Assembly (NCBI GenBank): GCA_036399695.1 | Contig: DASWMP010000219.1 | Coordinates: forward strand, 1-20,243 | Length of the DNA stretch: 20,243 bases | Origin: DASVEE01 sp036399695 | GTDB taxonomy: Bacteria; Acidobacteriota; Thermoanaerobaculia; Gp7-AA8 | Direction of reading: 5' to 3' | In this document: positions 14,201 to 20,243 of the stretch, in pieces | Position numbering within the stretch: the stretch's first letter is position 1 | Layout of the letters: the number at the start of each line of letters is the position of its first letter | Notes under the pieces: generated by a model | Databases searched by the model: none | What the model saw: only the letters and a program-made list of their open reading frames with translations | What the model was told of the DNA's origin: nothing | Program-made: the position numbers and the translations under genes

Positions 14201-15459
14201 CAGACGCCGCCGGGGCAGGGCACGCCGTTGTAGATCTCGGCGTCGTAGCCGCCGGGCTGCACGTACGCGTAGTAGTTGCCGGTGGCGAGGCCGTTGAAGG
14301 TCGTGTAGCGGCCGTTCTCGTCGGTCTGGCCGTAGGTCACGGTCTGGCCGTTCGCGGCCAGGATGTAGACGTTCTCGAAGCGGAGCGGCGCGCCGGAGCT
14401 GCCGTCCGTCACGGTGCCGCTGATGCTGCCGCCGTCCGGATCGAGCGAGAAGTCGATGCCGGTCGTGACGCCGCGGACCGTGGCGGTGATGCCGGTGCCG
14501 GTCATGACGTCACAGCCGGTGCAGGGCGTGCCGTCGTACAGCTCGTCGATGTAGCCCTCGTGCGAGAGGTTCTGCGTCCGCGCGTAGTACGTGCCGCCGC
14601 CGTTGAGGCTGACGGTGTAGTCGCCGTTCGCATCCGAGAAGGCCGTGCCGGCGCGGTTGCCGGCGGCGTCGTAGAAGTTGACCAGGACGCCTTCGAGCGG
14701 GGTGCTCGTGCGGGCGTCCGTCACCTGACCGGAGATGCGGGCGGCGAAGCTCTGCAACGCGAAGTCGATGTTCGTCGCGCTGCTTCCCTGCGTCACGGCC
14801 ACCGGCGTGCCGCTCGTGATCGAGCAGCTCTTGTTCGGGCAGGAGAAGCCGTTGTAGAGCTGCGTCTCGTACTCGTACGGTATGGCCACGATGTAGTACG
14901 TTCCGGGGGCGAGATCGTCGTACGTGTAGACGCCGCGCTCGCCGGAGATCGCGGAGGCGACGTACTGGCCCGCCGCGTCATACGCGTGCACGAGCTGCGA
15001 CGGCACCGGATCGCCCGTCACGGCATCGGTGAGCGTGCCGGAGATGGATCCACCATGCGCCTCGGTGCGCGCCTGGAAGCGCGGCCGCGGCTTCGTTGCC
15101 GAGCCCTGCGGCTGGATGGTCAGCGGATAGACGAGGAGCTCGTCGTCGACGCGGAGGCGCATCGAGGATCCGGACACCTCCCACCAGGCGCGGTTCGACG
15201 GCTTCCCTTCAGCGTCGATGACTGAAGGTGCGCCGACGCGAAGGACGTCCTTGCCGCCCCAGCCGATGAAGCGGAGACCGCGGCCGTCGCGGACGACGTC
15301 GGCGACGTTCGCGGGCGCCGGCAGCGCGTACTCGAGCGTCGAGAGCGCCTCCTGGGTGGTGATGCGAACGGCATCCGTAGGGGCCGCAAATGCGGCCGGC
15401 AGAGCGAGTATCGCCAAAGCAAAAACGAGACTCACGAAACGTGTCGTCGTGTGTTTCAC
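11215..15459 (-). CDS. Large secreted multi-domain repeat protein (1414 residues)
   Basis: The GTG at 15459 is preceded by AGGAGG with 8-base spacing and opens directly into a signal peptide (cleavage near residue 26, AFA/APT); a longer in-frame extension into the upstream repeat is rejected. Residues 28-135 form a domain shared with the paralogue downstream (IDAEGK...WEV...DDELLVYP). Residues 137-760 are six ~104-residue repeats resembling carboxypeptidase regulatory or Cna-B-like beta sandwiches, alternating type A (ISGTLTD, YYVVA, LYN-x3-C) and type B (YYARTF, ELYDG-x2-C). Each has one close cysteine pair. Then come a putative-Ig domain (761-850), an IPT/TIG-like domain (852-934), about four Ig-like Big_3-type repeats, and a final ~100-residue domain. 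There is no sorting anchor visible. Probably a cell-surface or secreted protein; function unknown. Confidence 0.88.
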   Translation of the reverse strand: MKHTTTRFVSLVFALAILALPAAFAAPTDAVRITTQEALSTLEYALPAPANVADVVRDGRGLRFIGWGGKDVLRVGAPSVIDAEGKPSNRAWWEVSGSSMRLRVDDELLVYPLTIQPQGSATKPRPRFQARTEAHGGSISGTLTDAVTGDPVPSQLVHAYDAAGQYVASAISGERGVYTYDDLAPGTYYIVAIPYEYETQLYNGFSCPNKSCSITSGTPVAVTQGSSATNIDFALQSFAARISGQVTDARTSTPLEGVLVNFYDAAGNRAGTAFSDANGDYTVSLNGGGTYYARTQNLSHEGYIDELYDGTPCTGCDVMTGTGITATVRGVTTGIDFSLDPDGGSISGTVTDGSSGAPLRFENVYILAANGQTVTYGQTDENGRYTTFNGLATGNYYAYVQPGGYDAEIYNGVPCPGGVCTPAGATPIAVTAGSDTSAIDFALGSSQARISGTVTDAGSHAPLGYVEVGVYNDDGERVASGTTDEATGAYDVAVPAAGDYYVRTFASLTYPAYVDELWEDIPCNSCFVTSGTPVTTTAGQVTSGIDFALTGGGSITGTLTEEGNGNPIVGAPVLIYDASGNLATYATTTSTGHYTSIHALSTGTYYVVATPFGYARELYNNIPCPDDETCIVTNGTPVSVTFGVETANVNFALASQIARVSGYVLDEGTNNGIAADVYFYDSIGNVVTVASTNPATGAYSVNVGATGNYYARTFNYSGTFTDELFDNISCPAGCNPVTGTPISATVGSTTPNVNFLLAAVGCGAIIVDPDTLPGGNEGSSYSKLISATGGSGSYLFSVTGGALPGGLTLNASTGALTGTLTPAGTHVFEITAIDTSTNCRGFRDYTIDVIPGPPTFTSLSPTTGPTSGGQTVTLTGSSLATTSEVTFGVEAATFVSVSDTQVVVKTPPHAAGSVDVTIATSGGTAIRAAAYTYVQSPSITLTTSPNPSVYTHSVTLSVTLDNPAATGTVTYYDGETTVIGTSTISGGSSSFSTSTLASGTHDLTAVFTSNGILGTATSNTVVQVVNRSPRNITLTSLDNPSTWGDNVTFVATLSPSGAEATTVTFYNGATALGTANVAGNQATLTTGGFEPGTYSITASTAATVNFFAGTSNVLQQVVNKAPRTIAVSTAPSPSTYPEAVTITASLSPADEALTVAFYDGATLLGTVAVDSAGNAVLTIATGAWNAGTHPITATTAETLHYLASTSPVHNHVVQKATPIFTDLTSPTIIVGTATVTVSGNLAAGTLIPPGVVTITMNGVPTIATLDANGGFSATLATAALPVGAYPISFSYAGSTNFSAATATSVLNVTYGIQLVQYTPTKNAGSTFPTRIKLLNAAGVNVSNATIDVTLVGYKLATAATYTPLTGIFAFQNAQGGSYFYTWNTHGLAPGNYLLAYRVENDPVVHTIAFTLSGN

Positions 15460-15590
15460 GTGCAGCGCCTCCTGGTTGTTGAGCGGGGTTGGGCAGCACT
15501 GTAGGGCCGAATAGGTGTCTGCCGCAAGGAAAGCGCTGTGACAATCGGCGCGGGGTTCCGTTATCGGTGGAGCGATGGGCGGGGGAGGGT

Positions 15591-15727
15591 GGTTTTGGTT
15601 TTTGGTTGTTGGTTGTTGGTTTTTGGTGGGGAGCGGCGGGGGATCGGTGCAGCTCTGAGGCTGGCAACCGCAATCGGCGGCGGCGCCGTCCCCCACCAAA
15701 AACCAAAAACCAACAACCAACAACCAA
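15591..15727. repeat. Inverted repeat of GGTTTTT/GGTTGTT heptamers
   Basis: The left arm (15591 to about 15630) is a run of GGTTTTT and GGTTGTT in 7-base phase. The right arm (15691-15727) is its reverse complement with variants. The loop is about 60 bases and GC-rich. It lies between the terminator of the 952-residue gene and the start of the 1414-residue gene, so it is in the promoter or 5' leader region of the latter. Between 15474 and 15590 no confident promoter was seen; TTGTCA (minus strand, about 15544-15539) is a weak -35 candidate. Confidence 0.85.
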
Positions 15728-15746
15728 TGCGCGCGCAGCGCGCCAC

Positions 15747-15777
15747 AAAAACAAACGGCGCCCCGAAGGGCGCCGTT
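15747..15777 (-). terminator. Intrinsic terminator of the 952-residue secreted protein gene
   Basis: On the minus strand a 10-bp stem, AACGGCGCCC with GGGCGCCGTT (15777-15768 and 15763-15754), closes a 4-base loop (TTCG) and is followed by TGTTTTTG. It begins 23 bases beyond the gene's stop. It separates the two paralogous genes into different transcripts. Confidence 0.9.
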
Positions 15778-15800
15778 CACAAAACAAACCTGCCGTGAAA

Positions 15801-18659
15801 CTACACGCCGCGGCGGCGCGAGGGCTTCTTCACTTCGTGCGTCACGCTGGACGTGCCGCTGGCGAAGTTCGGGGTCTCGTCGACGCTGGCCGTGACGTTG
15901 TACTCGCCGGCCGGGAGCTCGACGGTGAGAGACGCTGTGCCGTCTTCTTCCGTCGTCACCGTGGCCAGGACGTCGTTGCCGCTGCGGAACGTGACCTGCG
16001 CCGGCTCACCGGCGTGGTTGACGCGCACGGTGAACGTGACGAGGCTGTTGCCGCTGGCGCGCAGGTCGATGTTGCGCTGCGCTTTGTCGACGCTGTGACG
16101 CAGCGATGCGGCCGTGAGGCCCGCGTCATCCACGTACTCCGCGGTGATGGCATGCGAGCCGGCCGGGAGGTCGGCCACGGCGATGGTGCTGCTGCCGTCG
16201 ACCGCGGCCTTCGTGGCGAGGAGCTTCGTACCGGAGTAGAAGCGGAACTCGCCGTGCGGCGCCGGCTCGTCGACCGTCGCGCTGAACGTCACGCTCTCAC
16301 CGTACGACGAGGTCGTCGAGGAGGAGCGGAGGGTCAGTGAACGGAAGCTCTCGGTGCGGAGGTAGAAGCCGACGTTGGTGACTTCGCTGTCCGGCTGCGC
16401 CTCGATGGGCGTGCCGTTCGTCGCGTCGCACTTTTCGCCTTCGCATTCGAAACCGCTGTAGATCTGGTCCACCCAGTTGCCGGTGGCGGTGAACGTACGG
16501 GCGTAGAAGACGCCGCTGTCGGCGATCGTGGCCGTGTACTCACCCTTCGAGTTCGTCGTGGCCGAGCCGGCCCATTCGCCGAGCCGGCTGTAGAACGCCA
16601 CCTCGGCCGGGATGGCCGCGCCGGTGCTCGCATCGACGACGAAGCCGCGGATGCGCGAGACGTTGCCGGCCAGCGCGAAGTCGACGCCGGTGGTCGTGCC
16701 GCCTTCCTTGACGCCAACGGGGCGTCCCTTCAGCACGTCACACTGCGCATCCGGACATTCGAGGCCCGGATAGAGCTGCGGGAGGTAGCCGTGCGGGTTC
16801 GCCACGACGTAGTACTCGCCGGTGGAGAGGCCGTCGAAGACGTACCCGCCGCGGCTGTCGCTGTTGATGCCCTTGATGAAGGTGCCGGTGGCGTCGTACA
16901 GCTCGACGTGCTTGTACGGGATCGAGAGGCGCGACTTTGCTTCGAGGAGGAAGCCGCTGATCCGGCCGGCCACGCTGGAGAGCGCGAAATCGACCTTCTC
17001 GGCGACCGAGCCTTCCTTCACCGAGATGGTGCGCCCTTCCTTGATGTTGCAGGCGGTGCAGGGGATGCCCGGATAGAGCTGGTCGACGAAATTCCGGTAG
17101 GTGTGCGACACCGCCGTCTTCACGAAGTAGCTGCCCGGTTCGAGCGTCGCTTCGTAGAAGCCTTCGTCGTCGGTGAACACTTCAGCGACCTGATTGAGGT
17201 CGAGATCGTAGAAGCGGACGCTGACGTGGATCAGCTTGACCCGAGCCGCGAGGTCCCTGATCTGGCCGTACACCTTCGCTTTGTTGCTCGTGAGGCCGAA
17301 GTTGACGTTCGGCGAGTCGAGTCCGAGCTGGACGGTGATACCGCTGCCCGTCAGCGGGTTGCAGGCGTCGGCGGCGCAGGCGATGTTGTCCCACACCTCG
17401 CCGCGGTAATCGGCGGGCGTCACGGCGACGTAGTACTTGCCGCTGGTCAGTCCGTGGAACGTCCGGTACTTGCCGTCCTCGTCGCTGATGGCGTACGTGA
17501 CCGGCTTGCCGTTGGCGTTGTAGACGTGGACGAGCTTGGAGCGGAGCGGGCGCAAGCTGTTGTCGTCGGTGAGCACGCCGCTGATGCTGCCGCCTTTCGG
17601 ATCGAGCTTGAAGTCGACGCTGGTGCGCACCTGGCCCAGCGTGGCGCTGATCGCCGTGCCGGCCGTAACGCTGCAATCGACGCAGTTCGTGCTGCTGTAC
17701 CGCCCGTCCACGATGCCGGGATAGACGTGGTTGAACGTCCGGGCGTAGTAGATCCCGGTCCCGCCGAGGTCCGCCACATAGTCGCCGTTCTGGTCGGTGA
17801 AGCCGACGCCGGCGCGATTGCCGCCACCGTCGAAGAAGCCCACGGCCACGCCAACGAGCGGCGTGCCGGTGCTGGACTCGATCACTTTGCCGGCCACGCG
17901 GGCCGATCTGGAGACGAGGACGAAGTTGATGTTGGCCGTCGTCGCCAGGTTGACGACGTTGACCGGCGTCGCGCCGGTGATCGTGCAGGGGCGCGTATCG
18001 CACGCCACGTTGTTGTACGTCTCGGCGTGATAACCGGACGGCACGGCCGCGACGTAATAGGTACCGGCCGGGACGTCCGGGAAGACGTAGGAGCCGGTGG
18101 CGTCGGAGATGGCCGATTGAATCCATTCGGACTGCGGGTTATAGAGGTGGACCAGCTCCTTCGAGATCCCCTGACCGGTGTAGGAGTCGGTCAGCTTGCC
18201 CGTGATGTTCCCGCCGCCGGCGTTCGTCCGGGTGACGAACCGAGGCGGCTTCGGGCCGGTCGCCGTCAGGTTGATGACGATCGGGTAGACGAGGAACTCG
18301 TCGTCGATGGACAGCCGGAGCGTGCGCTCGCCGACTTCCCATCGTGCCCGTGTCGTCGATTTTCCTTCCGCGTCGATGATTCTCGGCGTCGGCAGGGTCA
18401 GGGTCTCGCCGTAGCCGGCGAAACGAACGGTCCGGCCGTCCGACAGAGTCGAGACGACGCCGGATGTTTCACGAATCTCGAACTCCACACTCTGCGGCGC
18501 CGAGAGAACCATCCTCTCCGCTGCCACCCCTTCGGGAAGCTCGAGTACTACCCGTTGGGATTGATTCGCGAGACGGAATGACTCCGCCGCGCCTGCTGGT
18601 ACAACCGAAAGAAACGCCGCCACTACGGCGCTCAAACGCAAAAGGGCCCTTCGCACCAT
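15801..18659 (-). CDS. Secreted multi-domain repeat protein, paralogue (952 residues)
   Basis: A signal peptide (about 1-25, AGA/AES) is followed by the same N-terminal domain as the neighbouring 1414-residue protein (IIDAEGK, RWEV, IDDEFLVYP; to about residue 145). Six ~104-residue beta repeats (about 148-770) again alternate A-B-A-B-A-B, each with one cysteine pair (for example TYNNVACDTRPC and LYPGIPCTAC). Two Ig-like domains (about 775-945) and a basic tail, KKPSRRRGV, close the protein; the putative-Ig and IPT domains of the paralogue are missing. AGGAGG lies only 3 bases before the ATG at 18659 but 6 bases before an in-frame GTG at 18656, so either may be used. Gene duplication with domain loss or gain is likely. 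Role unknown, presumably at the cell surface. Confidence 0.88.
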   Translation of the reverse strand: MVRRALLRLSAVVAAFLSVVPAGAAESFRLANQSQRVVLELPEGVAAERMVLSAPQSVEFEIRETSGVVSTLSDGRTVRFAGYGETLTLPTPRIIDAEGKSTTRARWEVGERTLRLSIDDEFLVYPIVINLTATGPKPPRFVTRTNAGGGNITGKLTDSYTGQGISKELVHLYNPQSEWIQSAISDATGSYVFPDVPAGTYYVAAVPSGYHAETYNNVACDTRPCTITGATPVNVVNLATTANINFVLVSRSARVAGKVIESSTGTPLVGVAVGFFDGGGNRAGVGFTDQNGDYVADLGGTGIYYARTFNHVYPGIVDGRYSSTNCVDCSVTAGTAISATLGQVRTSVDFKLDPKGGSISGVLTDDNSLRPLRSKLVHVYNANGKPVTYAISDEDGKYRTFHGLTSGKYYVAVTPADYRGEVWDNIACAADACNPLTGSGITVQLGLDSPNVNFGLTSNKAKVYGQIRDLAARVKLIHVSVRFYDLDLNQVAEVFTDDEGFYEATLEPGSYFVKTAVSHTYRNFVDQLYPGIPCTACNIKEGRTISVKEGSVAEKVDFALSSVAGRISGFLLEAKSRLSIPYKHVELYDATGTFIKGINSDSRGGYVFDGLSTGEYYVVANPHGYLPQLYPGLECPDAQCDVLKGRPVGVKEGGTTTGVDFALAGNVSRIRGFVVDASTGAAIPAEVAFYSRLGEWAGSATTNSKGEYTATIADSGVFYARTFTATGNWVDQIYSGFECEGEKCDATNGTPIEAQPDSEVTNVGFYLRTESFRSLTLRSSSTTSSYGESVTFSATVDEPAPHGEFRFYSGTKLLATKAAVDGSSTIAVADLPAGSHAITAEYVDDAGLTAASLRHSVDKAQRNIDLRASGNSLVTFTVRVNHAGEPAQVTFRSGNDVLATVTTEEDGTASLTVELPAGEYNVTASVDETPNFASGTSSVTHEVKKPSRRRGV

Positions 18660-18773
18660 GTGCCTCCTGTTTCCGCGCGGATATGCGTGGGTTCGTACAC
18701 ATTCGGTGCTGGGCCGGTAAAAGTCGAGTGCAGAATTGGTGGTTTCGAAGAAAGATGGACGGCTCGCGCAGGA

Positions 18774-18806
18774 CGTAACGGAAAAGTTACGAACGAGCTA
18801 ACTTTT
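18774..18806. promoter_or_regulatory. Overlapping palindromes in the upstream region of the 952-residue gene
   Basis: AAAAGTTA (18782-18789) and TAACTTTT (18799-18806) form an 8-bp inverted repeat with a 9-base spacer. Overlapping it, CGTAAC (18774-18779) and GTTACG (18786-18791) form a second palindrome. The two share a GTTA half-site and cannot fold together. The place, about 120 bases before the start codon in an AT-richer patch of a 192-base gap, suits an operator or a switchable hairpin. No promoter boxes could be fixed with confidence. Confidence 0.4.
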
Positions 18807-18851
18807 TATGTGATCCGGCTCACTCGCGCTGGCGCAGACACCATATTCGAC

Positions 18852-19286
18852 CTACGGCAGCCCCATCAGATAATCAGCGAAGACGGGGTTGAATAAGGCG
18901 CCCGGCCTCCGCTCCCGCAAGCGGTGCACCACATCCGGGCCGGTCATGCCGAGCCGGTGCAGGATGCGGCCGGCGATGAGGGCCGAGCGGTTGAAGCCCA
19001 TCCCGCAGTGGGAGAGGACGCGATGCCCATTCCCGACCAGGTGCGCGCCGAGGCTGACGACCGCTTCCAGCTTGTGCAGGTCGGGGAGCTCTTCGTCGTA
19101 GATCGGAAAGTAGACGTAGAGGCAGCCGTTCGGCGCCGAGGGGATGCACTCGTCGAGGCCTCCCTCGAGATCGATGACGGTGTCGACGCCGTACGAGGTG
19201 ACCTTCGCCCAGTCGTTAATGACCGGTGAGATGTAGAGACAGCCGGCGTCGTCGACCTGCCAGAGCTTCGAAAGATCGGGAAGCAT
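18852..19286 (-). CDS. Dual-specificity-type protein phosphatase
   Basis: A 144-residue cytoplasmic protein with the Cys-x5-Arg signature HCGMGFNRS (nucleophile Cys94, phosphate-binding Arg100) after a beta strand, and an upstream loop PIYDEELPD that can provide the general acid (Asp64 or Asp69). The compact size matches single-domain DSP/PTP-like enzymes, which remove phosphate from Ser/Thr/Tyr or small substrates. The early segment, VDDAGCLYISPVINDWAKV through GVDTVIDLEGG, is the usual pattern of these folds. The substrate is unknown. No clear Shine-Dalgarno precedes the ATG. It diverges from the SGNH hydrolase with a 32-base gap. Confidence 0.88.
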   Translation of the reverse strand: MLPDLSKLWQVDDAGCLYISPVINDWAKVTSYGVDTVIDLEGGLDECIPSAPNGCLYVYFPIYDEELPDLHKLEAVVSLGAHLVGNGHRVLSHCGMGFNRSALIAGRILHRLGMTGPDVVHRLRERRPGALFNPVFADYLMGLP

Positions 19287-19318
19287 GGGTCAATGATAGT
19301 CAATGCGACACTAGAGCG

Positions 19319-20083
19319 ATGCGACTCTTCGAGCGATACGTGGCGATCGGCGACAGTACCAGCGAAGGACTTGACGATCCGGACGGTCAGGGCGGCTATC
19401 GCGGCTGGGCCAACCGCCTCGCCGAGCGGATCGCCGCCCAGCAGGGACAGCTCCTCTATGCCAATCTGGCCATCCGCGGCCGGACCACGAGGCAGATCCG
19501 GGAGGAGCAGCTCGCCGCCGCCCTGGCCATGCGTCCCGACCTGGCGACGGTGGTCGCCGGCACGAACGACGTCCTCCGGCGGCACTTCGAGCCCGAGCCG
19601 TTCGGCGCCGAGCTGGAAGCGATGCAGTCGGCGCTGACCGGCACCGGTGCGACCGTCCTCACCTTCACGCTCCCCGACCTGACGCCGATCATGCCCTTCG
19701 CCCGCATCCTCGGCAACCGCGTGGAGATCCTGAACGAGACGATCCGCGAAGCCTGCCGCCGCAGCGGCGCCATCCTCTGCGACCTGGCCCGCTACCCCGT
19801 GGCCTCCGACCCCCGCCTCTGGTCCGACGACCGCCTGCACGCCAACTCTCTCGGCCACGCGCGCATCGCCGAGGCTCTGGCGCATCACCTCGGCCTGCCG
19901 GGGAGCGATGCCTCGTGGGCCGATCCGCTGCCGGGGCGCCCGGAGCCGACCTTCGGGGACGTGGTGCGGGGGGAGCTGGCGTGGGGGCGCAATCATTTGC
20001 TGCCCTGGATCTGGCGCCACCTGCGCGGCAAGTCCTCCGGCGACGGCCGGAGCGCCAAACGGCCGGTGCTGGCGCCCGTGTAG
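19319..20083 (+). CDS. SGNH/GDSL-family hydrolase
   Basis: A 254-residue esterase/lipase-like protein. Block I is GDSTSEG with nucleophile Ser13, block II includes Gly54 (AIRGRTT), block III is GTND with Asn83, and block V is DRLHANSLGH with Asp171 and His174 of the catalytic triad. No signal peptide is visible, so it is probably cytoplasmic. I chose the ATG at 19319 because the homologous fold begins immediately (RYVAIGDS); the longer frame from 19226 runs back into the divergent phosphatase gene and adds only Arg-rich noise. The C-terminal ~50 residues (from about 205) are a non-catalytic extension. Substrates of this family include acyl esters and acetylated sugars; which applies is not visible. 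Confidence 0.9.
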   Translation: MRLFERYVAIGDSTSEGLDDPDGQGGYRGWANRLAERIAAQQGQLLYANLAIRGRTTRQIREEQLAAALAMRPDLATVVAGTNDVLRRHFEPEPFGAELEAMQSALTGTGATVLTFTLPDLTPIMPFARILGNRVEILNETIREACRRSGAILCDLARYPVASDPRLWSDDRLHANSLGHARIAEALAHHLGLPGSDASWADPLPGRPEPTFGDVVRGELAWGRNHLLPWIWRHLRGKSSGDGRSAKRPVLAPV

Positions 20084-20185
20084 AAGCGAAACTTTCGCTT
20101 CTGGAAGCGAAATCGAATGAGCCGGAAGCGAAACTTTCGCTTCTGGAAGCGAAATCGAATGAGCCAGAGGCGAAATCGAATCTGG
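20083..20185. repeat. 42-bp direct repeat containing a palindrome
   Basis: A 42-base unit beginning at 20083 recurs at 20125, with a truncated third copy from 20167. Each full unit carries a near-perfect palindrome, GAAGCGAAA-C-TTTCGCTTC, followed by GGAAGCGAAATCGAATGAGCC. The first copy overlaps the last base of the hydrolase stop codon, so it forms hairpins at the 3' end of that mRNA. The first hairpin might contribute to termination, but there is no U-tract. Confidence 0.9.
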
Positions 20186-20186
20186 A

Positions 20187-20230
20187 GCGCCGGCAGCGTG
20201 CCGGCCGGTCCGCCGGCTGCCAGCCGGCGC
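20187..20230. repeat. GC-rich inverted repeat (REP-like)
   Basis: GCGCCGGC (20187-20194) pairs with GCCGGCGC (20223-20230), and inner GCCGGC pairs continue the stem around an internal loop. It directly follows the 42-bp repeats and is near the right edge, so its full extent may not be shown. Confidence 0.7.
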
Positions 20231-20243
20231 CTTTACCGCGCCC

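Noticed and set aside
12733..15225. An 830-codon open frame on the + strand opposite the large secreted protein
   Set aside because: It is very rich in Arg, Ala, Val and Asp with repeats that mirror the sense repeats. The sense frame has a signal peptide, AGGAGG and a terminator.
15460..15780. N-terminal extension of the 1414-residue protein by 107 codons
   Set aside because: The extension reads through the heptamer inverted repeat and the previous gene's terminator, and it would bury the signal peptide inside the protein.
16791..18581. A 596-codon open frame on the + strand opposite the 952-residue secreted protein
   Set aside because: Same shadow effect; it has no start signal and its composition is typical of antisense GC-rich frames.
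19226..19318. Longer start for the SGNH hydrolase
   Set aside because: It overlaps the divergent phosphatase gene and adds an Arg-rich stretch unlike the family, whose fold begins right after the ATG at 19319.
1..20243. tRNA or rRNA genes
   Set aside because: No cloverleaf with the conserved T-loop sequence and no rRNA-like segments were seen on either strand by eye.

Overview
The window is a GC-rich bacterial chromosome segment. Its dense coding, Shine-Dalgarno sites of the AGGAGG type, large secreted beta-rich repeat proteins and many short-period intergenic repeats suggest Acidobacteriota or a related deep-branching Gram-negative phylum. That placement is an inference from style; no rRNA gene is present to settle it.

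Layout from left to right. (1) About 250 bases of heptanucleotide tandem repeat. (2) A four-gene + strand operon (314-5314): a YtrA-type GntR repressor with a promoter/operator, an ABC ATPase, and two paralogous permeases. Each permease joins seven predicted membrane segments to a long extracytoplasmic propeller-like domain. (3) A minus-strand translation cluster in the order thrS, infC, rpmI, rplT, pheS (9949 down to 5398). thrS is preceded by a near-complete ribosome-stalling attenuator: promoter, threonine-rich leader peptide, pause hairpin, antiterminator and terminator. infC appears to start at an AUU codon 26 codons upstream of the obvious GTG. pheT is not next to pheS. (4) A divergent + strand gene for a small exported HEAT-repeat protein, followed by 200 bases of nested palindromes. 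(5) Two large paralogous secreted proteins on the minus strand (1414 and 952 residues). Each has a shared N-terminal domain, six carboxypeptidase-regulatory-like repeats in strict A-B alternation with a cysteine pair in each repeat, and Ig-like C-terminal domains. Each gene has its own intrinsic terminator. (6) A divergent pair: a dual-specificity-type phosphatase (minus) and an SGNH/GDSL hydrolase (plus). (7) A terminal 42-bp direct repeat and a GC-rich inverted repeat.

Two features stand out. The first is the thrS attenuator. Leader RNA segments 1:2, 2:3 and 3:4 are all mutually exclusive by inspection and the Thr codons lie in segment 1, so low charged tRNA-Thr should raise expression of thrS and probably of infC downstream. 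The second is the recurrent intergenic architecture of 7-bp-period (once 9-bp) repeats arranged as long inverted repeats. The unit sequences differ (GGCAGTT, CGTTGTC, GGTTGTT and others) but the form is the same. These occur in at least five separate intergenic regions and look like a genome-wide family.
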